From the NCBI GenBank assembly GCA_963555705.1, contig OY743168.1, forward strand, positions 93,040,925 to 93,104,924: a stretch of 64,000 nucleotides of DNA, written 5' to 3'. The notes under the pieces were generated by a model. That model made no database searches. It saw only the letters and a list, made by a program, of their open reading frames with translations, and had not been told where the DNA came from. Each line of letters starts with the position of its first letter. Positions within the stretch are counted from its first letter, which is position 1. The position numbers were made by a program, and so were the translations under genes. This DNA is from Ligustrum vulgare. Taxonomy: Eukaryota; Streptophyta; Magnoliopsida; Lamiales; Oleaceae. Below, piece after piece: positions 46,933-58,321 of the stretch.

Positions 46933-49900
46933 ATGGACAAAGCATGGCTGCAATTATCAAGGTTATCATCTGAAATTAGATTATCTATTAATCTAGTTAC
47001 ACAAATCAAAAAAATATTTACTCATAGTAAATTTTACTTGTAGATTGTCAGAACAATATAGAGATGGAGCAAAAAAATTTGTTGAGCTAGCTCATGACTA
47101 TATAAATTCAGAAATGATAGTATGTCCTTGTATTAAGTGTAGGAATCTAAAGCATCACCATTATGATACGATGTATGAACATTTGGTTATTAAGGGTATG
47201 GATCCTACATATGTCGTTTGGGTATTTCATGGAGAACAACCAAGTGAACCAAATTTGGTCGATGTAGAAATACCTGAATCGCATATGATGTTTAGGGACT
47301 TCTATGCACAACTTGATGTGGATCCTGAAAACCCTATTGATGGAAGAGAAGATGAGATTGAAAGTTTAGTTGATGATGCTGAAACTCCATTATATCCTGG
47401 TTGTACGGCGTTCATGAAGATGTCAGCTTCGATTGCTATGTTTAAGCATAAAGCTACACACGGTTTATCGGATAGTGGTTTTGATGATCTTATAAATCTT
47501 GTTCAAGACATGCTGGCAGAGAATAATACACTTCCTAAATCACTTTATGAGATGAAAAAACTTGTCAATATATTTGATCTTGGCTAGAGAAGATACATGC
47601 TTGCATAAATGATTGTTGCCTATATAGGAAAGAGCTTGAGCATGCTATAGTATGTCCAAAATGTGGTTGCTCAAGATGAAAAGTTAACCAACGAACTAAG
47701 AAAATTCAAAAAAAAATTCCAACAAAAGTCTTGCGTTATTTTCCTATAACACCAAGACTTAGGAGGATGTTTGGAATAGATGAGATGTCAACGCAACGTA
47801 AATGGCACTCAAGTAATAAAAGTTTAGATGGTAAAATGAGGCATCCAGTTGATTCATTAGGTTGGGAAATGATAAACAGAAGGTGGCCAGATTTTGCATC
47901 AGATCCTCGAAATATTAGATTGGGTCTTGCCACTGATGGATTTAATTCTTTCAAAGATCTAAGCTCTAAATACAGTTGTTGGCCAGTGATCTTAACTATA
48001 TATATAACTTGCCTCCTTCATTATGCATGTCAAAGGAAAGTTTGATGTTGTGTTTATTGATCTCGGGGCCAAAACAACCAGGTAATGATATAGATGTTTA
48101 TTTGGCGCCACTGGTAGATGACTTAATGTTGTTATGGAGTGATGGAGTTGAGATGTATGATGCAGTTACAAAGTCTACATTCAATTTAAAAGCTATTTTG
48201 ATGTGGACAATACATGACTTTCCCGCATATGGAAATATATCTGGATGGCCTGTGAAGGGAAAAATTGCATGCCCTATTTGTCGTGAAAATACATGTTCAC
48301 TATGGTTGTCACATGGTAGGAAATTTGCATACATGGGACATAGAAGATTTCTTGCCTCGGATCATCCATTTCGCATGAAAAATAGTTGGTTTAATGGACA
48401 TGTTGAAAAAGGTATTAGGTCGAAGATAAAAAGTGGTGAAGAAGATTTTATTGAAGTTGATAAAATTGTAAATGATTGGGGAAAAAGTGGTAAACGAAAG
48501 AGGAATAAGAATACAGCTCAAACTAATGTAACTTGGAAGAAAAAGTCTATATTTTTCAACCTACCATATTGGAAGGTAAATGCTTTGATATTTCTATCAT
48601 TCATATTTTAATCTCCTAGTTACTTGTAATATATCATTAAAACATTGATGTTTGATTTGTAGACCTTGCTCATACGTCATATTTTGGATGTGATGCATGT
48701 GGAAAAGAATATTTGTAAGAGCGTTATTAGTACACTTTCGGATGTGAAAGGAAAATCCAAAGATAACATTAACTCTCGTAAGGACTTGGAAGCTATGAAC
48801 ATTAGGCATGCTTTACATCCTGAGAGCATAGGAAATAAATTCTACTTACCCGCTGCTCTTCACACTTTATCAAAAGCAGAAAAACAAGTTTTTTGCAAAA
48901 GGCTTGCTAGCTTGAGATTACCCGATGGTTATGGATCAAATATTGGAAATTGCATTTCAGTGGAAGAATGTAAGATCAGTGGTCTCAAGTCTCATGATTG
49001 TCATATATTAATGCAACAATTATTATCAGTTGCATTAAGAGGACTTTTACCTAAGGGACCAAGGAACTCTATTTTTAAATTGTGTTCATTTTTCAATGAG
49101 ATATGCCAAGGAGTTGTTGATAGGAATAAGGTCGAAAAATTAGAAGAAGATGTTGTTGAAACATTATGCACGTTGGAAAGGTATTTTCCGCCTTCATTTT
49201 TTGATGTAATGGTACATTTGACAATTCACTTTGGTAGAGAAATACGTATATGTGGACCAGTACAATATCGTTGGATGTATCCATTTGAAAGGTAATCTTT
49301 ATTTAAGCTATTCTCAAAAGTTAAATTCATTATCAAATTGGATATAAATATTTTTACATTTTTTCATTCGTATAGGTATATGAAAGTGTTAAAAGGGTAT
49401 GTTATGAATCGTGCATGACCTGAAGGGTGTATAGCTGAACGGTATATTGTTGAAGAAAATGCAATGTTCTGTAACAAATACATAAAACAAGCATCTAAAA
49501 TAGGTTCCAAGCATGCACGCAATGAAGAATATGAGAGTGATTTCTTAGTCGTAGGGCGTACAATTTCTAAAGGGACATCACTCGTTCTATCTGATGAGAT
49601 GTTGAAAATTGCCCATCGTTATGTGTTGCTGAATTCAAGAGTTTTGACAAACGACTGGAAAGAAATGAGGTTTTATTACATAAAAAGCACATTGACTCTT
49701 TTGCTGCCTGGTTGGATGATAAGGTTCAACATATATGAAGAAAGTTATTTTCTAGTTGTGCTATTTATTATTTTACTTCTTAACATGTTTAAAATAATAA
49801 CATATTAGAGCTCAGTGTTTGATTGACAATGTTTCAAACACTTTAAAGTGGCTTGCACGTGGTCCTAGATGCCAATCCATGTCATATTCTAGTTTTGTCA

Positions 49901-50421
49901 TAAATGGTTTTCGCTTTCACACTAAAGATGCTGAAAAATCTCGTCAAAATAGTGGCATTTTAGTTGAAGCAACAACCATCTTTAGATCGAGTGCAAAAGA
50001 TAATGCACCTCAAGTTGGGAAAGTTCATTATTATGAAGTTTTGCGCGATGTTATATTGCTTGATTACAATACATTTCACGTTCCAATATTCAAGTGTGAT
50101 TGGGCAAATATCACGAATGGAATAAAAAAAGAAGATGGGTTCACTTTGGTTAACCTTAATGAAGGACACGGACAATTTGAAAATGATCCATTCATTTTAG
50201 CAACACAAGCGAAACAAGTGTTTTATTTTAGGGAGAATGAAACTTCTAGTTGGCATGTTGTTTTGCAAGCACCATCAAGAGACTTGTATGCATTACATGT
50301 GGAAGAAGATACTGATGAGCCAACTGTTCCACTAGATATATCACAGCTTGAAGACAACCATGATGATGATGATGAGAACTATGTAAGGATAGATGTCGAA
50401 GGCGTATTATGTGACACATAG
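46933..50421 (+). pseudogene. TNPD/TNP2-type CACTA transposase
   Basis: This is the catalytic transposase of En/Spm elements. A 29-base first exon (46933-46961, MDKAWLQLS) is spliced through a GT-AG intron to 47044, giving LSEQYRDGAKKF, the transposase-associated N-terminal domain with its CPC-KC zinc pattern. The Transposase_21 (TNP2) core follows from about 47590 (HACINDC, RYFPITPRLRRMF, YSCWPVI, ISGPKQPGNDIDVYLAPLVD, PICRENT). After an intron at 48576-48662 come HILDVMHVEKNI and the DUF4218 block (VMVHLTIHFGREI), an intron at 49292-49375, and a C-terminal DUF4216-like part (VINGFRFHTKD, QAKQVFYF). Lesions: TAG/frame change at 47585, TGA at 47677, a TA-slip frameshift near 48000, TGA at 49416 and a frameshift in the A-run near 49685. 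Inactive. Confidence 0.9.
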
Positions 50422-50636
50422 AGTAATTTGGTAATAGTTTTAAAAGTTATCTGTTTAACCTATATTTGTACATAATGTACTTTTCATATTCCGATATTTG
50501 GAAGTTTTTACATCGTGATGAAATGTTGAATATTTAAATTTTGTTAAGATCTCTTACTTTAATTTCTTTTGATGTTGCAGATTTTCATTTCAAACTTTCG
50601 AACTAGTTGAGAGTAGGAAGCTTATTATTTAATACG

Positions 50637-52688
50637 ATGGACAAAGCTGAGGTAATTGTGTTTTCTTTTGCTTTTATATTTGTTGATTTTCGAAAATAAA
50701 CATATTTGCATTTTGTTTTCATGTTGCATTCTTAAAGTCAACTAAACAAACTGCCAAGATCTCTAAACGACGAAGAGCTGCTATTGCTGCAGCAGCAATT
50801 CAAGAGACCAGTGAGCAAGAAAATATTGTATCGACTCCAATAGTAAATGAGCAAAGCACGTCATCAACTGCTGAAAATGTTCCCAAAAAAAAGAGAGGTC
50901 CAACTCAAGTGAAAATGATTACGGGAAATAATTATCAGAAGATGGATCTTGAATTCAATGAATTCAGGCAAGTGGTTGGCAATAACTCAGGTAAATTTGC
51001 TAGTATAGTTGGAGCCATGGTACAAGAACATGTGCCTGTTATACTTACAGATTAGCATTCGGTGGATGAGAAGAAAAAAAAGGAACTTTGGAGTATCGTA
51101 CATGTATGATTCTTAATTGAATTTTAAGGTTATTTTTTGTACAAATAAGTTGTAAAATTATATTTGTGTAAAAATACAGCAAATGTTCAATGTGGGTGAT
51201 TGTCATAAAAAAAAATGACATTTCAATGTATGGGAAAGTATTAGAGGACGTACAAATGCAGACTTGGAAAACAAATTTGAGGTCAGGTCAAATCTTCTTT
51301 AAATAGGACACGTACTACTAACCTTCTTAGATCAAAGAATGTTCTCTCTCAAGAAGAATGGGAAAAATTTGTTGAAAATACTCTTTCCAATAACTTTAAT
51401 GTAAGTAATATTTAAATACTAATGTTCATTTTTATTTAATTATTATTGTTGTTTATAACTTTTTATTTTGTGAATAGGAAATAAGTTCCAAGTTCAGCGG
51501 AATGAAAAATAATCAAAAACTTCTCCACACTATGGGACGAAAGGGTTATCCACGTGTGGCTCATGAAATTGTACAATTACAAACATATCTTTAATTTTTA
51601 CTTGAATTGTCACATTGTCACATGCTAATACATATAATTGTTGAATTTTTTTTGCAGAGGAAAAATAACCCAAATATAAAAGGGATAAGAACCAAAGTAT
51701 GAACTCAAGGACATCTAAGAAAGGACGGAACTCCAATAAATGAAGCAGTTTCCGAAACTCTGGTATGTTAGAAATCTATGTACATTCTTCTAATAATAAT
51801 AAATTTACATTATTTTAGCATAAAAACTTAGGTTCATAAGTGCAGAAAAAGATAGAAGATTGTGCACAATCTATTTCTGATACACCGGCAGAAGATTCTA
51901 TCTGAGATGATGCTGTTGCTCGAGTGTTAGGTCCTGAAAATCGTGGAAGAGTTAGGGGACTTGGATTTGGAGTTGCACCATCAAAATTTGATATACAATT
52001 TCAAAGTACTGGAAGAGTGAAAGAACTTGAGAATCAATTGCAAACTCAGTCACAAAAACTACAGACTCAGTCAGAAGAACTACACACTCAGTCAGAAAAA
52101 TTACAAACTCAGTCAGAAAAAATGGAACCACTAGAAGAAAAGGTTGAAGCATTAATCAGGCTATGTCAACAGGTATAACAATTTACATTATATTAATATG
52201 ATAACATGTTTAATGTGAACAACTTTTTTAATGTTTGTGTCATTTTACAGAATATCAAAGATAGGGGTTCGCATGAGTATACGCCTCAGGTTATTGTATT
52301 TTAAAATTTTAATTGTTTATGTTTAATATAAATTAGTATTCCAGTGTTTTAACTTCAAAGGGAATTTTTTCATTTAACTGTAAATTTGTAGTCACATTAA
52401 GGAAGTGGTGTTCAAGGAGGTACATATATGGAGAATGCAAAGTGTCAACTCTTGCATTGGTACAAGTATGATGAGGAAGAAATTGTTGCTGAAGGGAAGA
52501 TTGCAACAACAGACCCAAGTGCAAAGGTGCATCACATGCCACTTGGACGAGATTGTTGGAAGGTTTGGGTCGAAGAAGTGTACATGAGTCATTTGGCCTT
52601 ATACAGACTTACAGATGAATTTCGATTGCTTAGTGAAGCCATGGGAAGTACTGTTGCTTGGCCTAAAAGCTGTATTAGACTTATTTGA
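50637..52688 (+). pseudogene. TNPA-like second CACTA gene (Transposase_24 type) with coiled coil
   Basis: About eight GT-AG exons can be traced: 50637-50651, 50738-51103, 51180-51400, 51478-51570, 51658-51762, 51846-52172, 52251-52289 and 52392-52688. The second exon encodes a basic region (KISKRRRAA) and the KKKRGPTQVKM...FNEFRQVVG motif. The third to fifth exons give a Transposase_24-type core (LSQEEWEKFVENT, RKDGTPINEA). Exon six has GPENRGRVRGLG and a coiled coil of four 7-residue repeats (LQTQSEK type, 52040-52125). The last exon encodes the CQLLHWY...AEGKIATTDPS...VHHMPLG...CWKVWV domain common at the C-terminus. In characterised elements the partner protein binds the subterminal repeats. 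TAG at 51053, TGA at 51700 and TGA at 51903 break the frame. Confidence 0.82.
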
Positions 52689-53519
52689 CGAAGGTAAAAC
52701 TTATTTACAAATGAATTTCAATTTCTATTGTTGCGGATTAAGTTTTGAAATGATTTGGTTGTGATGAGTATTGATTCTAGATTATTGTTGGCGTGGAGTT
52801 GGGGATGAATTTTGGATTGATTTGATTGTAGTTTGATGATGAATGAGTTTTTAGTTTGATGTTTTAAAGTATTATGGTGGTTGTGATATCCTTTTACAGG
52901 TTGGCTAAGTCCAATTTATAGGGGAGATTCTGTCCAAATTTCTGTAAAGTTTTACAATCGAAAATGATAATTTTAATATTTAGTATGATTTATTTCTACA
53001 TTTTTGCATTTAGTGCAGTTGGAGTCTTGATGATTAAACTTTTATAATGTCTTTGCAGATAAAAACCAATTTTGCAGTTCTATCACAAGATGGTTTATCA
53101 TGGGCATAGTTCAAGCTAAACTTCAGAAGCCAAGGAAGTACTCATCTTTATTGATGATTCGTGTTGAAAATGGTGATAGTAGCTCCTTTTTGTATGGCTA
53201 CTGATCTGCTAGAGATATTGTTGCAATTTAGAGGGATAGTAAATGTCAAACTTTAGATGTGCAATCAAATAGATGAAAAATCTATATTGCAGATTTTGTT
53301 TTAATGTTGGAGAACAAAGTACCGTAATTTTTGTTAAGTAATAAAATATGTGGTATAATTTTCTTTAAAATGCTTGCATTTTATTTTGAATAGTTGATTT
53401 ATTTTTTTAGCACGTGTGCTTCATATTTTACATATTACATATATGTTTGAGAAATTTGTTGGTTATCAGTGGAATTATCTATATTGATTTACAAAAAATT
53501 TAAAAAAAAAATAAATTGT
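52689..53519. other. 3' non-coding part of the large CACTA element
   Basis: AT-rich transcribed-tail-like sequence without coding content. Confidence 0.5.
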
Positions 53520-54050
53520 TAAAGATCAACGGCAACGCGCAATGAGTGTTGTCAAAAGTATCAATGGCAACGCGCAACGAGTGTTTCTAAAAGATCAACG
53601 GAAACGCGCAAGGAGTGTTGCCAAAAGTATCAATGGCAACGTGCAACAAGTGTTGTTAAAAGTATCAACGGCAACGCGCAACGAGTGTTGCCAAAAGTAT
53701 CAACGGCAACGCACAATGAGTGTTGCTAAAAGTATCAACGGCAACGCGCAATGAGTGTTGTCAAAAGTATCTACTGCAACATGCAAAGAACGTTGCTAAA
53801 GGTCTACCGCAACACACAATGAATGTTGCCAAAAGTATCAATGGCAACGTGCAATGAATGCTACCAAAGGTCTACCGCAACGCGCAGTGAACGTTGCCAA
53901 AGGTCTACCGCAACACGCAATCCATCCTTTTGCAACACGCAATGAACGTTGCCGTATCCTTTCCCTCTACGGCAACACTGCGATTTGCAACATTTACATG
54001 AACGTTGCAAAAGGTCTTTTCCAACATTTTTTGCGCGTTGCCGTAGGCTG
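53520..54050. repeat. Right subterminal tandem array (about 36-bp units with GGCAACGCGCAACGAGTGTTGCC)
   Basis: At least seven near-identical units of about 36 bp lie at 53528-53780, then more diverged ones to 54050. Each carries an inverted pair GGCAACGCGCA / GAGTGTTGCC. The open frames across the array reflect the 36-bp period (a multiple of three) and are not genes. Confidence 0.92.
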
Positions 54051-54128
54051 TTTTTGTTGTAGTGAATAATGTGTAGTTAAAAAACAATTTTAATAGTGAA
54101 GGGTTCAATACAAATATGTGGTTGAAAT

Positions 54129-54518
54129 CAGGGATGGAGCCAGGAATTTATGTCAGGGCGGAAGAAGATTTTTTATTTTTCCTAAAAAAAATTAAAATAA
54201 AGAGAAAATTTAATTTCACAAATGACAAGTAAACAAATTCTAACTTACAAGTAACATATAGAATTTCAATTTCTCAAAAGTTAATTATTAAAAAATTAAC
54301 TTAAAAAATCACAAGTCTCAAATAAAATCAACTTCACAAGCCTTTTGGATATGAGGCTATGGAATATGACTAAAAATCAATTGAAGTTAAAATAATTCAA
54401 AAAAGAAAAAAAAAATTGAGCCAAATTATTTGAATTGAGAAATGGACTGACCAAAGTATTTGAACTCAAATTTTTTTTTTTTTCCAGTTGGGCGCCCGGG
54501 GGGGGGGGGGGGGGCAAG
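54129..54518 (+). mobile_element. hAT-like element, left part, interrupted by a copia LTR
   Basis: CAGGGATGGAGCCAGGAATTT is a CAGNGNNGGAGCCA-type hAT terminus. GTTGAAAT (54121-54128) would be the 8-bp duplication. The sequence runs into TTGGGCGCCC and a long G-run, like the interior of the 18467 MITE, then stops where the copia LTR starts. The right end is expected beyond the window. Confidence 0.55.
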
Positions 54519-54664
54519 TGTTAGAATAATTAGTCTATTCTAATTATTTTAATTAGCATAATTAGTTTATTATAATTATAACTTTCCTAGTTTAGATTGT
54601 ATTATTTTTATCAAGAAACCTATTGTATATATAGTTTTGAGTATGGTGATTAATATGATTGATT

Positions 54665-54712
<48 letters not shown>

Positions 54713-55044
54713 CAACCAATTAATCAAGAAGAAAGAAAGAAAGAAAAAAGAGAGACGTGAGGCAACCCTAAAACGAATTCTCAATCAATCATATTAATCA
54801 CCATACTCAAAACTATATATACAATAGGTTTCTTGATAAAAATAATACAATCTAAACTAGGAAAGTTATAATTATAATAAACTAATTATGCTAATTATAA
54901 TTAGAATAGACTAATTATTCTAACACTTGCACCTCCCCCCCCCCCCCCCCCCCCCCGGGAAAAAAAAAATTTGAGTTCAAGTACTTGGGTCAGTCCATTT
55001 CTCAATTCAAATAATTTGGCTCAAATTTTTTTTAACTTCAATTG
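54378..55044. repeat. Large palindrome: inverted arms of about 265-290 bp with 111-bp spacer
   Basis: Arm 54378-54668 is the reverse complement of 54780-55044. Shared landmarks are CAATTGAAGTTAAAA, AATTATTTGAATTGAGAAATG, GTGTTAGAATAATTAGTCTA and GGTGATTAATATGATTGATT. The arms differ mainly in the length of the G-run/C-run and an A-rich stretch. The spacer has a (TA)n run at 54668-54709. The arm contains both hAT-like flank and the first 150 bp of the copia LTR. Confidence 0.92.
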
Positions 55045-55071
55045 TATGTATATATCATTGGGTTTTCTACA

Positions 55072-55083
55072 TGGTATCAGAGC
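55072..55083 (+). other. Primer-binding site (tRNA-iMet) of the copia element
   Basis: TGGTATCAGAGC is complementary to the 3' end of plant initiator tRNA-Met and abuts the LTR end. Confidence 0.9.
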
Positions 55084-55458
55084 AATTTGAATCAGATTGA
55101 TTTAGAAAAAAGAAATAATTGTGCAGTTTTTTTTCTTCGCCTCAAAACCCTAAATCGTCACTGTTTTCACGATTTTTGAGGCACCAACAGTGGGTATTTC
55201 GGCGAATAAAGACCATATTCTGAATCAGCAGACGTCGGTGCATCCACCAGACCGGTTTAAGGTGGCGCGTGAGATAGTTCGCCGGACACTGTGACAGCAC
55301 GTGGAGGCGTGTGAAGTAATTTCTGGAGATGCTGCTGACGGAATAGTGATCAACTTTTCATTTCCTACCTTTCCGTGGTGTTGGTTTGAATTTATCTGCT
55401 TGTTTTATACACTGCTTCGCTTCACTTTGTTGGTTAGTATCGTTTTCTTTCTCTTATA

Positions 55459-57420
55459 ATGACATTTGATGATTCTCTTCAAGCTGTTAATGTGTGTTTG
55501 GATGGTAAAAATTATGCTTACTGGAGTCATGTTATGAAACACTTTCTTAAGGGTAAAAAGATGTGGGGTTATGTAAGTGGAACAATTGACAAATCGGGAA
55601 CCAATGATGCAAATTATGCAACTGTGTTAGATACCTGGGATTCAAACAATTCAAAAACTCTTACATGGATAAATAATTCTGTTGAACATAGAATTGGTAC
55701 ACAGTTGGCTAAGTATGAAACAGCAAAGGAGGTTGGGACCATTTACAAAAGTTGTACACTAAATCTAATTTTGCAAAGCGATATCTATTAGAAATTGACA
55801 TTCGGGCACTGCAACAAAAGAATATGAGCATTCTAGATTTTTATACTTCTATGACATTAATTTGGGATGAGTTAGCTCTTACTGAACCAGCAGGATTGAA
55901 AGCATGTGAGGATTATATTACCTATAGAGAGGAGCAATGACTAGTTCAGTTTTTGATGGCACTTCGTAGTGATTTTGAGGGGCTCAGAGGTTCTATTTTA
56001 CACCGTACTCCCCTTCCATCTATTGATTCAGATGTTAGTGAACTTGTTGCTGAGGAGACACGGTTGAAATCTCTTACTGAAGATGTATCTCTTTTACATT
56101 CTGGGACTTCTGTTTTAACTGTACCATCTACACAGAATCGAACCAAAGGACATGTAGGGGTCTCAAATGATGTTTGTAGTTTTTGTAGACAAAAGGGACA
56201 TTGGAAGGCTCAATGTCCTAAATTGTTGAAGTCGCAGCAGCATAGTTATTACTCATCACCACAGCAGTCTTATAGATCCAATGCTCACATAGCAGCAGTT
56301 GTTCCATCTGTTAGCTCCTCTATACTTGGTTCACCACCCTCATCTGATTCCAGGTTGACTGATCTTAGTGAGTAGTTTCAGAAGTTTTTAGCCTCCCAGC
56401 CACATGCCATGTTTGCCTCTACTCATGTAGGTTTGTCCTCTCAGAATTCCTCAGGTAAACCTTCCTCATGGATTTTTGACTCGGGTGCCTCCAAACATAT
56501 GTCTTCTAACTCATCACTTTTTGACTCTTTATATCCTTCTATTTCATCTACATCTGTTATGATTGCTGATGGCTCCCCGTTATCTTTAGCAAGCATTGGT
56601 TCCGTTCATACTTCTAATCTATCTTTTCAGATGTCTATTGTGTTCCTGACCTTACTTTAAATCTTATCTCTGTTGGTCAATTATGTGATTCTAGACATTT
56701 TGTTCAATTTACTTCTACTTGTTATGTACAGGATCCACAGTCTCGAAAGCTAATTGGGATATGCCATAGGCAAAGAGGAGGACTTTATGTTCTGGATAGT
56801 CTGAGACTAGCGCATGCTGTAGCCTCTTGTATTGATCTATCATCTTTTCATTTGAGTTCTTCTTCTTCTAATTTCTATTAATGGCATTCTCGCATTGGAC
56901 ACGTGTTTGCTAATCGTTTAAAAATTTTAGCTTCTAAAGGTTGTTTAGGAGACTTAAAACCTCATGATATTTCTGATTGTAGTGGTTGCAAACTTGCTAA
57001 ATTCTCTGCTTTACCTTTTCCTCGTAGTATTTCTTCTTCTGTTGCATCATTTGATCTTGTGCACTCAGATGTATGTGGCCCTGCTCCTGTTTCTATTAAA
57101 GGGGGTCTCGATATTATGTTTCATTTATTGATGATTGCAGTCGTTACTTTTGGGTATATCTTATGAAGCAACGTTCTGATTTTCTTTCTATTTATCGTTC
57201 ATTCAGAGCACTCATTAAAACTCAACGTTTTGCTATCATTAAATGTTTTCGATGTGATTTAGGTGAAAAATATGTTTCTATTGATTTTCGTGAGTTGCTT
57301 GTTCTTGATGGTACAATCCATCAAATTTCCTGTACTGATACTTCTCAACAGAATATTGTTGTTGAACGTAAATATAGACACATTGTTGAAACTGCTCGTT
57401 CCCTTCTTCTATCTGATAAG
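55459..57420 (+). pseudogene. Copia gag-pol: gag, zinc knuckle, protease, integrase start
   Basis: Gag starts at 55459 (LDGKNYAYWSHVMKHFL, the copia N-terminal gag motif) and continues in a shifted frame from about 55745 (ILDFYTSMTLIWDELAL). A CCHC knuckle CSFCRQKGHWKAQC lies near 56175-56215. The protease reads WIFDSGASKHM near 56468, with the catalytic DSGA. A pre-integrase zinc region (WHSRIGHV, CSGCKLAK) and the integrase core (FDLVHSDVCGPAP, FIDDCSRYFWVYL) follow up to 57420. Breaks: frameshift near 55745, TGA at 55938, TAG at 56373, frameshifts near 56630 and 57110, and TAA near 56880. The rest of integrase and RT/RNase H should lie right of the window. Inactive. Confidence 0.88.
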
Positions 57421-57579
57421 CACTACAACAAAAATAGTTATTTGCAACACTAAAAAGACAACATTTGTTGATAAATGTTGCCATAAATATTAATAAATAC
57501 CTTTTGCAACGTTTTTTTAAAAGAACGTTGCGATTGACCCCCTTTTATAACGTTTATCAAAAGTTACGAAAAGTGAGAC
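57421..57579 (+). mobile_element. CACTA left end nested in the copia element
   Basis: CACTACAACAAAAATAGTT opens it, and TTGCAACGTTT / AACGTTGCG subterminal repeats follow, related to those of the large element at 42149. It is cut at 57579 by the next LTR. AAG (57418-57420) is the presumed target triplet. Confidence 0.75.
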
Positions 57580-58289
57580 TGATAAGTGTATTTTATACAC
57601 TTATTTATCTGTCGAAATTAGGATATTGTAATGTTTTTCTCGAATAAATTCTACTTAGTTTGTGTTTATTTTCATTATTTCAGATTTTTAACTCAAAGTC
57701 AAGAAAAACAAGGAATTGAAGCAATTACACAACAATTGGATGATAATTGGTGCAAAATCATACAATTTAAAAGTTGGTGAAATTATTCAAGAATCAAAGT
57801 GGAGCTCAATAGAAGACATGCTAAAATACAAGGGACCAACTTATATTTTCTTGAAAGTATTGAGGCTCAAGAATAAATCTCACACTACTTATAATTGGGC
57901 TTTTATTTATGGGAATAAAATTACTACCTTGGGCCCAAATGTAGGCCACGTCTGAGTGGATTTGAGATACATATATATATATACACTTCTTTGCGCATAA
58001 GAAAAAGAGAGAGCACGCAGCCGTGAGAAAAAGTAGGTCAACAGACCCGAGAGAGAATTAAAAGAAAAGGACGCAGCTTTTGGAAAAGAAAAAAAAAAAG
58101 AGAAAAGGGGGAGGTGCGGCTGGAGTTAGTGGAGAAGAAGATAGGACGGCTGCTGGTCATATATATACACGAATTGGAAGTTAGGCAGCTTGTGATTTTT
58201 TTGGCTGACTGAATTAAGATTGCTGGTGGAGTAATTAGGGGGCTGTGCAAATTGAAAGAGGGCTCGACTGAGTGGAGAGATTTGGGAGG

Positions 58290-58321
<32 letters not shown>

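Larger units (their letters stand above)
42149..54064 (+). mobile_element. Full-length CACTA (En/Spm) transposon, 11.9 kb, coding genes decayed
   Basis: The left end CACTACAAGAAAAAAGGTC and the right end (reverse CACTACAACAAAAACAGCC) define it. AAT is duplicated outside (42146-42148 and 54065-54067). Subterminal GCAACGCGCA...GTTGCC repeats lie at both ends. Between are a TNPD/TNP2-type transposase gene and a TNPA-like gene in the order found in autonomous elements. Stops and frameshifts in both genes show it is no longer autonomous. Other elements inserted near the left end (42719-44040). Confidence 0.93.
54519..57420 (+). mobile_element. Ty1/copia retrotransposon, 5' part, interrupted
   Basis: The 5' LTR begins TGTTAGAATAATTAG at 54519 and ends TTCTACA at 55071, directly before the primer-binding site TGGTATCAGAGC (initiator tRNA-Met). 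Gag, protease and the start of integrase follow in copia order. Reverse transcriptase and RNase H are not present because another transposon begins at 57421. The LTR has been rearranged by the inverted duplication listed separately. Confidence 0.9.

Noticed and set aside
53542..53754. 70-codon open frame with repeated SINGNAQ-like motif
   Set aside because: It runs through the 36-bp subterminal array of the CACTA element; the period is a multiple of three, which keeps frames open.
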